A stretch of DNA of 54,234 nt from Reyranella sp. (GTDB lineage: Bacteria > Pseudomonadota > Alphaproteobacteria > Reyranellales > Reyranellaceae). Both the position numbers and the translations under genes were made by a program. The DNA lies in contig JALHMO010000021.1 in NCBI GenBank assembly GCA_022844015.1, forward strand, positions 1 to 54,234, written 5' to 3'. Below, piece after piece: positions 1 to 9,446 of this stretch (position 1 is the first letter of the stretch; the number at the start of each line of letters is the position of its first letter). The notes below the pieces were generated by a model. It was not told the DNA's origin, searched no databases, and was given only the letters and a program-made list of their open reading frames with translations.

Positions 1-1
1 C

Positions 2-286
2 GTCCCCGACGGCGCCGTCGCGGTGGCGCTCGACCGCCGCGGCAGCGCGCTCGACAGCGAGGCCTTCGCCCGGCGGCTCGGCCGCTGGCGCGACGAGTCG
101 GTGGCCGACATCGCCTTCCTGATCGGCGGCGCCGACGGCCACGGCGAGGCCCTGCTCGGGCAGTGCGCCCTGGTCCTCTCCCTCGGCCCGATGACCTGGC
201 CGCACCTGCTCGCCCGCGCCATGCTCGCCGAGCAGATCTACCGCGCCCAGCAGCTGCTCGCCGGCCACCCGTACCATCGGGCGTAG
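2..286 (+). CDS. rlmH: 23S rRNA pseudouridine-1915 N3-methyltransferase RlmH, 3' part
   Basis: The reading frame is open from the window edge and gives about the last 94 residues of an SPOUT-class methyltransferase; family members are about 155 residues, so the N-terminal part lies outside the window. Visible family features are the S-adenosylmethionine-binding stretch FLIGGADGHG and the C-terminal block MTWPHLLARAMLAEQIYRA followed by the terminal GHPYHR, both typical of RlmH. The enzyme methylates pseudouridine 1915 in helix 69 of 23S rRNA in the assembled ribosome. It precedes gpmI, as in many alphaproteobacteria. The identification rests on these motifs and is firm; only the 5' boundary is missing. 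Confidence 0.93.
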   Translation, partial: VPDGAVAVALDRRGSALDSEAFARRLGRWRDESVADIAFLIGGADGHGEALLGQCALVLSLGPMTWPHLLARAMLAEQIYRAQQLLAGHPYHRA

Positions 287-318
287 CCCGGGCAGCCCAC
301 GTGCCGTTGCAAAGGAAA

Positions 319-432
319 CCTCATCCTGAGGAGCCGCGCGTCGCGCGGCGTCTCGAAGGATGGAACCAAACGAGGGTGCCTGCAGCCCATGCTTCGAGAC
401 GCGCCCCTTGGGGGCGCTCCTCAGCATGAGGT
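319..432. repeat. Paired REP-like palindromes (family A core)
   Basis: Two facing palindromic units. The left begins CCTCATCCTGAGGAGC and ends GTCTCGAAGGATGG; the right begins CATGCTTCGAGACGCG and ends GCTCCTCAGCATGAGG. Each unit contains a GC-rich hairpin, and the two are inverted copies of each other. This is the inner part of the family A elements seen elsewhere in the window, here without the ATAGGCG termini. It fills most of the 331-bp gap between rlmH and the next gene; I see no gene in that gap. Confidence 0.85.
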
Positions 433-617
433 GGGAGGGGTGGCCACACGCAATGGTCATTGTCGGCCAAGCCAAAGACCTCACCCTGAGAGCTCGAGGT
501 GGGAGGGGCGGCACGATGAATCCAGAGGCTTCCAACTCTCCTCGGACCCGACCCGATCGGGAGAAATCTCTGAAACTGCCCCTGTTCTGACGAAAATCCG
601 AGGCTACATTGCGCCCC

Positions 618-1244
618 ATGAATGCCCCTGTCCGGCGGCTGCTCGCCGCCTGCTCCGTTGTCGCCCTCGCGGCCGTGTCGACAGTTGTCCTGGCCCAATC
701 CGGTTGGGCCCAGCCCACGCCGTCGCGCTCGCCGGCCGACACGCCCCAGGCGGACAGGCCGAAGGCCGTGCGCAGCATCCCGTACGTGTCGATCACCGGC
801 GAGGACGGCAAGCAGCGGCACTTCGAGACCAACGCCATCCCGCTGCTGTTCAACCGCGCCTGCTTCGGCTGGCGGATGTATCTCGGCGGGCCCAACCGCG
901 TGGTCTCGCTCAAGGAGGTGCTGACGACCTCGCAGCCGGCCGAGCAGGTGATCGCCGGGCCGGAGACCGAGGTCAGCGCCGACAAGACGCAGGCGACGAC
1001 GCGCATGCTGGAGACGGTGCAGGAGGGCGTGCTGCAGCGCTCGTGGTGCATCATCCCGGGCGACCCGCCGGGCACCTACACCTATCACATCACGATCGAT
1101 GGCGAGCCGCGCGGCGAGTTCGTGTTCTGCGCCATCGAGGTGCCGGACCAGAACCCCAACACCGACCCGCGCGACCTTTCCTGCCCCAACAAGTTCAACT
1201 CGGTCGAGCGCGCCCGGCCGCCACGCCAGCGCGCGCCGTCCTGA
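618..1244 (+). CDS. Secreted protein of unknown function
   Basis: A 208-residue protein. The first 30 residues have a charged start, a hydrophobic core (LLAACSVVALAAVSTVVLA) and a likely AQ cleavage site, so export to the periplasm is probable. The ATG at 618 is preferred to the TTG at 609 because it starts directly on the signal peptide. The mature part has three cysteines (in NRACFGW, RSWCIIP and VFCAIEV) and a PGDPPGTYTYHITIDG segment that suggests a beta-sandwich fold. I do not recognise a named family. It lies only 24 bp upstream of gpmI and could be cotranscribed with it. Confidence 0.75.
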   Translation: MNAPVRRLLAACSVVALAAVSTVVLAQSGWAQPTPSRSPADTPQADRPKAVRSIPYVSITGEDGKQRHFETNAIPLLFNRACFGWRMYLGGPNRVVSLKEVLTTSQPAEQVIAGPETEVSADKTQATTRMLETVQEGVLQRSWCIIPGDPPGTYTYHITIDGEPRGEFVFCAIEVPDQNPNTDPRDLSCPNKFNSVERARPPRQRAPS

Positions 1245-1268
1245 GCGGTGCCCTCTCCTGAGGCAGTC

Positions 1269-2873
1269 ATGGCCAGACGGCGTCCCGCGGTCCTGTGCAT
1301 TCTCGACGGCTGGGGACACCGGCCCGACCGGCCGTACAATGCCATCCTGAACGCGCGCACGCCGAATTACGACCGGCTGGTCGAAACCTGCCCGCAGGGC
1401 CTGATCGACGCCTCCGAGACCTTCGTCGGCCTGCCCAATGGCCAGATGGGCAACTCCGAGGTCGGCCACATGAACCTCGGCGCCGGCCGCGTCGCCGTGC
1501 CCGACCTGCCGCGCATCGACAACGCCATCGCCGACGGCTCGCTGGCCCGCAGCCCGATCCTGGCCGGGCTGATCGCCGACCTGAAGAAGACCGGCGGCGC
1601 CTGCCACCTGATGGGGCTCGCCTCGCCGGGCGGCGTGCATGCCCACCAGGACCATCTGGTGGCGCTCGCCAACCTGATCGCCGGCGCCGGCGTCCCGGTG
1701 TGGATCCACGCCTTCCTCGACGGACGCGACATGCCGCCGCGCAGCGCGCACGAATGCCTGCGCGCGATCCGGGCCGGGCTGAAGCCCGGCCTGCCGATAC
1801 GGTTCGCCACCGTCGCCGGCCGCTTCTACCCGATGGACCGCGACAAGCGCTGGGAGCGCGTGACCGTGGGCTACGACGCCATCGTCGATGCCCGAATTCA
1901 CGAGGGGAGCGGCGAGCGCGCCGCGACCGCCGAGGCGGCGGTCGACAAGGGCTATGCCGCCGGCCAGGACGACGAGTTCGTCGTGCCCACCGTGATCGAC
2001 GGCTACCGCGGCATGGCGGACGGCGACGGCGTGCTGATGGTCAACTACCGGTCCGACCGCGCGCGCGAGATCCTGACGGCGCTGCTCGATCCGCGCTTCG
2101 ACGGCTTCGACCGCGCACGCGTCGTCAAGATTGCGGCGGCGGTCGGCATGGCCGAGTACTCGGCGGCGCTCAACCCGTTCCTGAAGACGCTGTTCCCGGC
2201 AAAAGCGATCACGATGGGCCTCGGCGAGACCGTCGCCAGGGCCGGGCTGAAGCAGCTGCGCATCGCCGAGACGGAAAAGTACGCCCACGTCACGTTCTTC
2301 TTCAACGGCGGCGAGGAGCGGCAGTTCGACGGCGAGGACCGCATCCTGGTGCCCTCGCCCAAGGTCAAGACCTACGACCTGAAGCCCGAGATGAGCGCCG
2401 ACGAGGTGACCGACAAGCTGGTCGCGGCGATCGGCTCGGGGCGCTACGATCTGGTCGTCGTCAACTACGCCAACACCGACCAGGTCGGCCATTCGGGCGA
2501 CTACGACGCGGCGGTGACGGCGGCCGAGGCGGTCGATCGCTGCCTGGGCCGGCTGATGGCGGCGGTCGAGGCGGCGGGCGGCGTGCTGCTGGTCACCGCC
2601 GACCACGGCAACGCCGAGCTGATGTTCGACGAGACGACGCATCAGAAGCACACCCAGCACACCTTGAACCGGGTTCCGGCGCTGCTGTTCAACGGCCCCG
2701 CCGGCGTGCGCTCGCTGTCGGACGGCAAGCTGGCCGACGTGGCGCCGACGCTTCTGGCCCTGATGGGCGTGCGCCAGCCCGCCGAGATGACCGGCCATTC
2801 GCTGCTGTCGGAGCATGCCCGTCCGCACATCCTCGCCGTGGCCCCGGAACAGGCCGCCGCGGCCTCGGCGTGA
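1269..2873 (+). CDS. gpmI: 2,3-bisphosphoglycerate-independent phosphoglycerate mutase
   Basis: Interconverts 3- and 2-phosphoglycerate in glycolysis and gluconeogenesis through a phosphoserine intermediate, using two Mn ions. The 534-residue product has the N-terminal metal site LDGWGHR (Asp13), the catalytic serine in GQMGNSEVGHMNLG (Ser63), the substrate loop HAFLDGRDMPPRSA, and the C-terminal metal motifs NYANTDQVGHSGD and TADHGNAE. Length is close to the E. coli enzyme (514). The ATG at 1269 is chosen over an in-frame GTG at 1248 because TGAGG lies 5 bases before it. Cytoplasmic. Gene order rlmH-gpmI-ctpA-rppH is common in alphaproteobacteria, although envC, often between gpmI and ctpA, is absent here. 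Confidence 0.97.
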   Translation: MARRRPAVLCILDGWGHRPDRPYNAILNARTPNYDRLVETCPQGLIDASETFVGLPNGQMGNSEVGHMNLGAGRVAVPDLPRIDNAIADGSLARSPILAGLIADLKKTGGACHLMGLASPGGVHAHQDHLVALANLIAGAGVPVWIHAFLDGRDMPPRSAHECLRAIRAGLKPGLPIRFATVAGRFYPMDRDKRWERVTVGYDAIVDARIHEGSGERAATAEAAVDKGYAAGQDDEFVVPTVIDGYRGMADGDGVLMVNYRSDRAREILTALLDPRFDGFDRARVVKIAAAVGMAEYSAALNPFLKTLFPAKAITMGLGETVARAGLKQLRIAETEKYAHVTFFFNGGEERQFDGEDRILVPSPKVKTYDLKPEMSADEVTDKLVAAIGSGRYDLVVVNYANTDQVGHSGDYDAAVTAAEAVDRCLGRLMAAVEAAGGVLLVTADHGNAELMFDETTHQKHTQHTLNRVPALLFNGPAGVRSLSDGKLADVAPTLLALMGVRQPAEMTGHSLLSEHARPHILAVAPEQAAAASA

Positions 2874-2994
2874 CCGCCATTTCCACATGCGCTGGAAGCG
2901 CGCCACTCCAAAGCAGACCTCATCGTGAGAGCCTGTGACTTTTTCGATAGTCGTTTTTTGGCGATTGATTGAGGTCGCTACCGCGAACTTTTCT

Positions 2995-3114
2995 GTCGTC
3001 CTGAGCGCCGCGAAGGACCTCATCGCCGCCTGGTACGAGTGTACTTTGGAACTTCTGGCGATGAGATCCTTCGCTTACGGTGCTTGCTTCGCAAGCGCCT
3101 TTGCTCGGATGACG
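2995..3114. repeat. Imperfect inverted repeat, family E
   Basis: The left arm begins GTCGTCCTGAGCGCCGCGAA and continues to GACCTCATCGCC; the right arm begins GGCGATGAGATCCTTCGC and ends CTCGGATGACG. A nested hairpin GCTTGCTTCGCAAGC lies in the right arm. Part of the 395-bp stretch after gpmI that holds no gene. Confidence 0.7.
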
Positions 3115-3180
3115 GGAGAGGGACGACTTAGCCCGGATTTCTCAAAGGGGAGCGCGCATCGTGCCTGCACCGCGCCTGAT

Positions 3181-3302
3181 CCCCACCCTTCGAGACGCCG
3201 CGCTCCGCGCGGCTCCTCAGGGTGAGGAGGGAAGCGCGTCGAAGGACGGGGCGCTCCCCATCAGGGTGAGAACCCTTCGGAAAGGCGCGCTCCCGGCCAT
3301 GA
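3181..3302. repeat. REP half-unit plus GCGCGCTCCCGGCCATGA repeat
   Basis: One right-hand family A unit (CACCCTTCGAGACGCCGCG to GGCTCCTCAGGGTGAGG) without its partner, then a short stretch ending GCGCGCTCCCGGCCATGA. That last stretch recurs almost identically near 51312-51329, again just after a family A unit, which suggests the two parts spread together. Confidence 0.6.
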
Positions 3303-3490
3303 GCCATGACCCGGAGGCCTCGCCACTTCGTGAACAGGCGCACGATCGAGCCTCCAGAAGAGCCCTGCCGCCGCCTTGATAGTGCCAAAGAGCCCCCTGT
3401 ATCTTGCACCCACGATCCGGAAACCCTGATCGTCCGGCCTGCCGGCCCGGCGATCCCATCTCGAAGGCCCCCTTCGTCGAAGGAATGACA

Positions 3491-4948
3491 ATGACCCGTA
3501 TGCGTATCGCCTCCGCCGCCGCGATCATGGCTTTCCTCGCCGTGCCGGTGGGCATCACCGCGTGGTCGCAGGACAAGGCCGACCCCAAGGCCGGCGGCGA
3601 CAAGAGCGAGCTGTACCAGCAGCTCAACCTGTTCGGCGACGTGCTCGAGCGGGTGCGCCGCGACTATGTCGAGCCGGTCGACGAGAAGACCCTGATCGAG
3701 AACGCCATCAACGGCATGCTGACCTCGCTCGACCCGCACTCGAGCTACATGAACCCCAAGACCTACAAGGACATGCAGGTCCAGACCAAGGGCGAGTTCG
3801 GCGGGCTCGGCATCGAGGTCACGATGGAGAACGGGGTCATCAAGGTGGTATCGCCGATCGACGACACGCCGGCCTCCAAGGCGGGCATCCAGTCGGGCGA
3901 CCTGATCTTCGCGCTCGACGGCGAGCCGGTGCAGGGCCTCACCCTGCAGGAGGCGGTCGAGCGCATGCGCGGCAAGGTCGGCACGCCGATCAAGCTCTCG
4001 ATCCGCCGCGGCACCAAGGATCCGTTCGACGTCTCGCTGACCCGCGACACCATCAAGGTGAAGGCGGTGCGCTACAAGCTGGAGGGCGGCGACATCGGCT
4101 ACATCCGCGTCACCTCGTTCACCGAGCAGACCACCTCGGGCGTGCTCGACGCGGTCGAGAAGCTCAAGAAGGAGGCCGGCAACAAGCTCAAGGGCTTCAT
4201 CATCGACCTGCGCAACAACCCGGGCGGCCTGCTCGACCAGGCGATCTCGATGAGCGACGCCTTCCTCGACAAGGGCGAGATCGTCTCGGTCAAGGCGCGC
4301 AAGAGCGAGGACGTGCAGCGCTGGAACGCCAAGCCGGGCGACGTCGCGGGCGGCCTGCCGATCGTCGTGCTGATGAACGGCGGCTCGGCCTCGGCGTCGG
4401 AGATCGTCGCCGGCGCCCTGCAGGACCATCGCCGGGCCATCGTGCTGGGCACGCGCTCGTTCGGCAAAGGCTCGGTGCAGACCATCATGCAGGTGTCGGG
4501 CGGCGGCGCCATCCGGCTCACCACGGCGCTCTACTTCACGCCGTCGGGCCGCTCGATCCAGAAGGAAGGCATCAAGCCCGACATCGAGGTCCAGCCGGCC
4601 AAGATCGAGAACATCGAGGCGCGTTCGGGCTTCCGCGAGGAGAACCTGCGCCGCTCGATCACCAACCCCAACGACAAGCCGGGCGACAAGAAGGACGAGC
4701 CGCCGAAGCCCGAGGCCGGCAAGCCGGCCGACAAGCCGGCCACGTCTCAGACGACTCCGGGCCAGCCGGCGCCGGGTCAGGCAACGCCGGGCCAAGCCAC
4801 CCCCGGCCAGACCACGCCCGTCCAGGTGACACCAGCCAAGCCGGGCGACACGGAAGACCCGCCCAAGGAAGCCGCGGCCGACTACCAGCTGCTGCGCGCC
4901 GCCGACCTGATCCGCGGCATCGCGCTCTACAGCAACCGCGCCAATTGA
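3491..4948 (+). CDS. ctpA: S41-family carboxy-terminal processing peptidase
   Basis: A 485-residue periplasmic serine protease of the Tsp/CtpA type, which trims C-termini of envelope proteins. A signal peptide spans about residues 1-28 (ASAAAIMAFLAVPVGITAWS). A PDZ domain lies at about 100-185 (GGLGIEVTMENGVIKVVSPI onward). The peptidase core has GGSASASEIVAGALQDHR with the catalytic serine and GTRSFGKGSVQ with the catalytic lysine. Start choice: AAGGA lies 6 bases before the ATG at 3491 but touches the ATG at 3485. The C-terminal tail (about 400-460) is a low-complexity lysine/proline linker with repeated PGQxTPGQ units, likely a disordered spacer. Followed by 633 bp of repeats. Confidence 0.95.
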   Translation: MTRMRIASAAAIMAFLAVPVGITAWSQDKADPKAGGDKSELYQQLNLFGDVLERVRRDYVEPVDEKTLIENAINGMLTSLDPHSSYMNPKTYKDMQVQTKGEFGGLGIEVTMENGVIKVVSPIDDTPASKAGIQSGDLIFALDGEPVQGLTLQEAVERMRGKVGTPIKLSIRRGTKDPFDVSLTRDTIKVKAVRYKLEGGDIGYIRVTSFTEQTTSGVLDAVEKLKKEAGNKLKGFIIDLRNNPGGLLDQAISMSDAFLDKGEIVSVKARKSEDVQRWNAKPGDVAGGLPIVVLMNGGSASASEIVAGALQDHRRAIVLGTRSFGKGSVQTIMQVSGGGAIRLTTALYFTPSGRSIQKEGIKPDIEVQPAKIENIEARSGFREENLRRSITNPNDKPGDKKDEPPKPEAGKPADKPATSQTTPGQPAPGQATPGQATPGQTTPVQVTPAKPGDTEDPPKEAAADYQLLRAADLIRGIALYSNRAN

Positions 4949-5058
4949 GAGTAGCCGCAGGAATTGAGCGGTCCTGTCCTGCCAGCTCCGCTGCCAGCGA
5001 GGCGATGCACCGCCCAATCATATTCCTCTCCCCCCCAAAGGGGCTGTCGACACATCCT

Positions 5059-5107
5059 CCCTGCGCGAAGCGCGGGGAGGTGCCCCCGGCAGGGGGCGGA
5101 GGGGTCG
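5059..5107. repeat. Palindromic repeat, family D
   Basis: CTCCCTGCGCGAAGCGCGGG, then GAGGTGCCCCCGGCAGGGGG and CGGAGGGGTC, a unit made of two GC hairpins. Its inverted copy lies about 100 bp downstream (5211-5224 continuing at 5414-5441) but is split by the family A element at 5229-5413. Confidence 0.75.
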
Positions 5108-5228
5108 AGAGAAACACACGTTCTTCTAGAATATTTCGTCAGATTGACGCCACCCATCGTCGATCTATGAGACCTTGCACCGGAAGAACATGGATGGACG
5201 CTTCTGAGGCTCCTGACCCCTCCGCCCC

Positions 5229-5413
5229 ATAGGCGTTAAACTAAGCAGAATCCTCATCCTGAGGAGGCCGCGCAGCGGCCGTCTCGAAGGATAGGCCACA
5301 CAGCAGCTCGATGAAAAAGCGGTATCGCAGCGCTCTCTCCTTTGCCCACCCTTCGAGACGCGGCCCTGTGGGCCGCTCCTCAGGGTGAGGATTCTTCTTA
5401 GTTTAACGCCTAT
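5229..5413. mobile_element. Family A element A1, MITE-like
   Basis: 185-bp element with terminal inverted repeats starting ATAGGCGTTAAACTAAG (5229-5245) and ending in the exact reverse complement (5397-5413). Inside are the two facing REP units CCTCATCCTGAGGAGGCC and CCTTCGAGACGCGGCC. It interrupts the downstream copy of the family D palindrome: GACCCCTCCGCCCC lies just left and GGGGGCATCCCCGCGC just right, and joining them restores the other D copy apart from its loop. It encodes no protein, so any movement would need a transposase from elsewhere. Confidence 0.75.
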
Positions 5414-5581
5414 GGGGGCATCCCCGCGCTTCGCGCAGGGAGGACACACGATGTGTGAATTCAACAGCGAGAAGGGGGAGAGGTTGGCCAAGGGGGTTGC
5501 GGATGATCTCGCAACCCTGCGATGCCCCCGCGCCTCGCCTCTCCTCCCCCCGGCGGAGTGGAACATGAACAGCAGAGCCCG

Positions 5582-6052
5582 GTGAGCGCTCCCGACCCTC
5601 TCTACCGGCCCAATGTCGGGCTGATGCTGATCGCCGCCGACCGGCGGGTGTTCGTCGGCCATCGGCCCGGCATGCCGGCCGGGCAGGCGTGGCAGATGCC
5701 GCAAGGCGGCATCGACAAGGGCGAGACGCCGGTCGAGGCGGCATGCCGCGAGCTCGGCGAGGAGGTCGGCACCACGCGGGCGCTGCTGCTGCGCGAGAGC
5801 CGCCACTGGATCCGCTACGACGTGCCGGCCAGGGTGGCGCCGGGCTACTGGAAGGGCCGCTGGCGCGGCCAGGCGCAGAAATGGTTCGCGCTCGCCTTCA
5901 CCGGCCGCGACTCCGACATCGACATCGCCGCGCACGGCGACGAGTTCGACGCCTGGAAGTGGGTGCCCGCGCGCGAGCTGCCGGGCCTGATCGTGCCGTT
6001 CAAGCGCGCCGTCTACGAGGCCGTGCTGGCCGAGTTCGCCGACCTGGTGTGA
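5582..6052 (+). CDS. rppH: RNA pyrophosphohydrolase (Nudix)
   Basis: A 156-residue Nudix hydrolase that removes pyrophosphate from the 5' end of RNA to start decay; alphaproteobacterial members are also called IalA. The Nudix box reads GGIDKGETPVEAACRELGEE with VG following, matching the GX5EX7REUXEEXGU pattern. The N-terminal PLYRPNVGLMLIA and the later YWKGRWRGQAQKWF are typical of RppH. I chose the GTG at 5582 because MSAPDPLYRPNVG matches family starts; in-frame GTG at 5558 is an alternative, and no strong ribosome binding site decides between them. Cytoplasmic and monocistronic by position. Confidence 0.93.
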   Translation: MSAPDPLYRPNVGLMLIAADRRVFVGHRPGMPAGQAWQMPQGGIDKGETPVEAACRELGEEVGTTRALLLRESRHWIRYDVPARVAPGYWKGRWRGQAQKWFALAFTGRDSDIDIAAHGDEFDAWKWVPARELPGLIVPFKRAVYEAVLAEFADLV

Positions 6053-6070
6053 GCGCGGCCGAGGCGGCAA

Positions 6071-7319
6071 TCACCACGGCGTCGTCAGCACCCCGAGGTC
6101 CGCGGCCACCATGGCGACCCGCACCCCCGACAGCGTGAGCTGGTAGAGGTCGTACGTGCCGCCCGCGGAGCCGTCCAGGCCGACATCCCAGGCGACGATC
6201 TCCCAGGGCACCACGCCGAGCGGGCCGGCGCCGTCGGGGTCGTGGCCGACGAGCTCGAGGCGAAGCTTGCCTTCGATCACCAGCGCATTGCCCGTCCCCG
6301 CCGCCGTGAAGCGCGGGTCGGCACCATCCGACATCGCCAGCACGTCCGGCAGCCCGAGCCTCAAGGTGCTCTCGAGGGCGTGCGTGAAGACGATCCTCTC
6401 GATGCCCGTGATTCTGCCGTCGGCGAGGGCTGTGAAATCGTACAGTTGCCCTGCTGCGGTCAGGGCCAGCGTGTCGGTCCCGCCACCGCCGTCGATGCCG
6501 AGGAAGGCGAGGTCGGGAACGGAGATGCTGTCGTCGCCGGCACCGCCGCGGATCGCATCGCCACCGCCCATGCCGGCCAGCTTGTCGCCGCCGGCGCCGC
6601 CGACCAGGATGTCGGCCGCGGCCGTGCCGATCTTCGTCACGGGCGTCGGCGGCGCGCCGAGGGTGCCGCCGAACATCACGTATGCCGCGCCGGCAGTGCC
6701 CTCGGCGGAAGGCGCGCCGACGATCAGGTCGGTGAACCCGTCGCCGTTCAAGTCGGCAGACGACACGCTCGGCAGACCGCCCGCCGCCAAGGCGATGAAA
6801 CCGTCCTCGGGCGCCAGGCGGGCGAGGTCGACCATCGATCGGTTCCCGGCCAGCGTGCCGAAGCCCGCCTCGCGGCCGAGCACCACGTAGACGCCGCGGC
6901 CCGAGCCGACGAGCAGGTCGGCGAACCCGTCGCCGTTGATGTCGCCGCCCGAGGCGACGCTGACGCCGGCCTGGTCGTTCTCCAGCTCGCCCTGGATGAC
7001 GAAGCCGGCGGACGGCGCGAGGCTGGAGAGGTCGATCGCCGAGCGCCCGCTGCCGTCGGCGGTGCCGAAGCCCGACGCGCGGCCGAACACCACGTACGCC
7101 TCGCCGGCGCGACCGCCGCCATCGCTGCCGTAAGGCGCCCCGACGATCAGGTCGGCGAAGCCGTCGCCGTTGACGTCGCCGGCCGACGACACGCTGAAGC
7201 CGGCCTGGTCGCCCGGCGCGTCGCCCTGGATGACGAAGCCGTCGGTCGAGACGAGCTTGCCGAGCTCGACCAGCGCGCGCGGGGCCTCGGTAGGGAACCC
7301 GGGACCGCCCCACGCCGGT
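6071..7319 (-). CDS. FG-GAP protein, C-terminal fragment (FG-GAP repeats and terminal RTX-like block)
   Basis: Frame from about 7319 (PRALVELGKLVSTDGFVIQG) to the stop at 6071; a GTG at 7192 is the first good start inside it. Three FG-GAP repeats are followed by the terminal block with ADILVGGAGGDKLAGMGGGD and AIRGGAGDDSISVPDLAF, then IERIVFTHALESTLRL and a C-terminus ending LGVLTTPW. The intervening piece 7320-7549, with ADLIIGQRGGNDGG and SGFGIVTEPTTWGERE, lies in yet another frame. RTX-like ends of this sort usually carry the type I secretion signal, so the missing link to the N-terminal part would abolish export of an intact protein. Confidence 0.6.
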
Positions 7320-7549
7320 GCGCCAACTCTCGCGCTCGCCCCAGGTGGTCGGCTCGGTGACGATGCCGAAGCCCGAGGCGCTGCCGAATATCACGTACGC
7401 CTCGCCGGCCTCGGGACCGCCATCGTTGCCGCCGCGCTGGCCGATGATCAGGTCGGCGAAGCCGTCGCCGTTCACGTCGCCGGCCGACGAAACGCTGCCG
7501 CCGGCAAAGCCATCCGCCGTATCGCCCTCGACAAAGAAGCCCCCCGACG

Positions 7550-9445
7550 GGCCCGGTCAGGCAGCGACAGGACGGCGCGGCCCTCGAAGATGGACGTCGG
7601 GAACGCCGATCCGCCGAACACCACGACGGCGTCGCCGGTATCGCCGCTGAGGCCGTAGAGGTCGGGGTTGACCGAGGGACCGCCATTGGGCGCCCCGACC
7701 AGCAGGTCGGCGAAGCCGTCGCCGTTCACGTCGCCGGCCGACGACACGCTGGCGCCGAAGCGGTCGAACTGTCGGACGCCGTGGATGATGAAACCGTGCG
7801 CAGGCGAGAGGCTCTCGAGATCGATCACCGCGCTGCCCCCGGCGGGCGTGCCGAACCCGGACGGACGGCCGAACAGCAGGTACGCCACGCCTTCCTCGAG
7901 GCAGCCGCCGTCGGCCGCGCCGACGATCAGATCGGCGTAGCCGTCGCCGTTCACGTCCCCGGCCGACGACACGCTGATGCCGGCATTCTCGCCCGCCTCG
8001 CCCTGGATGGCGAAGCCGTCGTCCGGCGCCAGGGCGGCGAGGTCGATCACCGACTGGCCGTCGACCTCGCTTCCGAATCCCGACGACCGGCCGAAGATCA
8101 CATACGCCGCCCCGCGACCGGCGTCGCCGGGTGCCCCGACGATCAGGTCGAGGTAGCCATCGCCGTTGACGTCGCCGGCCGACGAAACGCTCGCGCCGGC
8201 GCGATCGCCCGGCGCCGCGCCGAGGACGGCGAAGCCGGCCGACGGCGCGAGCGATGGCAGGCTGTAAGCCTGCCGCACGTTCACCCCCTGCTCGATGCGC
8301 GCTTCGGCGTTGCCGCTGACGTAGCGATCGAAGGAGATCGTCCCGTCGACGACGGTACCGAGCCAGCGCCACGGCGAATCGCGCAGCCACACGCCGTCGC
8401 CGACATCGCCTTCCACCGTGACGACGTGCATGCCGCCTGCCACCGCTCCCCCGGCGAGCACCGCCGGCCTGACGACGTTCAGCACGCTGCCGCCCGGGCC
8501 GCCGAGGTCGATGCGCTCGATGCCGGCGATCCGGGCAGCCACGGTCCGGTCCGTCAGGTCGAGGGTCAGGCCGGAGCCGCCGAGGACCAGGGTGTCGGTG
8601 CCGCCGCCGCCATCGACGCCCCGGAAGCCTGCGTCGGCGACCTCGATCGTGTCGTTGCCGGCGCCGCCGCGGATCAGATCGAAACCGCCGCCGCCCGTCA
8701 GCCTGTCGTCGCCAGCCCCGCCGATCAGGATCTCGGCCGATACCGAGCCCGTCATCTCGATCGGCCTCGTCGCCGTGCCGCCGAACGCGCCGCCAAGCAG
8801 CACGTAGGCCTCGCCCGCACCGCTAGCGCCATCGTCGCCGCCCGGCGCCCCGACGATCAGGTCGTCGAAGCCATCGCCGTTCACATCGCCGGCAGACGAC
8901 ACGCTCCACCCGGTGCGATCGTCCGCCGCGTCGCCCTGGACGACGAAGCCGTCCGCCGCAGACAGGGTGCCGAGATCGAGCACCGCGCGGCCATCGACCA
9001 GGGCCCCGAAGCCCGAGTGCCGGCCGAGCACGACGTAGGCAACGCCCGCATTGCTGCCGCCATCGTCGCCGGACCGCGCGCCGACCACCAGGTCGCCGTA
9101 ACCGTCGCCATTCACGTCCCCGGCGGACGACACGCTGTAGCCGGCGTTGTCGCCGGCCGCATCGCCCTGGATGACGAAACCGTCCGCCGCGCCCAGGCTC
9201 GTGAGGTCGATCACACGGCGGCCATCGTCGGCCACCGTGCTGAAGCCCGACGCACGGCCGAGCACGACGTACGCCTCGCCAGCATCGCCACCACCGTCGT
9301 CGCCCGTCGGCGCCCCGACCACGAGGTCACCGTAGCCGTCGCCGTTCACGTCGCCCGCCGACGACACGCAGAAGGCCGCCGTGTCGGACACCGCATCGCC
9401 GTGGATGACGAAGCCATCGGACGGCGCGAGGAATGTGAGGTCGAC
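7550..9445 (-). CDS. FG-GAP protein, third fragment (FG-GAP repeats and second RTX-like block)
   Basis: Continues the repeat series in a new frame from VDLTFLAPSDGFVIHGDA. It contains three FG-GAP repeats, a second RTX-like block (AEILIGGAGDDRLTGGGGFD, LIRGGAGNDTIEVADAGF), a linker with TISFDRYVSGNAEARIEQ, and three more FG-GAP repeats. Near 7549 the expected LAPSGGFFVEGD is reached only after adding one base in GGGCCCGTCGG; otherwise the frame runs on to a stop at 7472. The block is a diverged copy of the preceding repeats-plus-RTX module, so the gene grew by duplicating whole modules. Confidence 0.6.
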
Positions 9446-9446
9446 C

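Noticed and set aside
321..3023. 900-codon open frame on the minus strand across gpmI
   Set aside because: It is antisense to gpmI, which has all catalytic motifs; the product is arginine- and histidine-rich low-complexity sequence, as expected for a GC-rich shadow frame.
7550..9445. Treating the FG-GAP frame breaks as selenocysteine or readthrough sites
   Set aside because: At these sites the frame changes; it is not a single in-frame TGA as in the UGSC gene, and no U-x-x-C motif is present.
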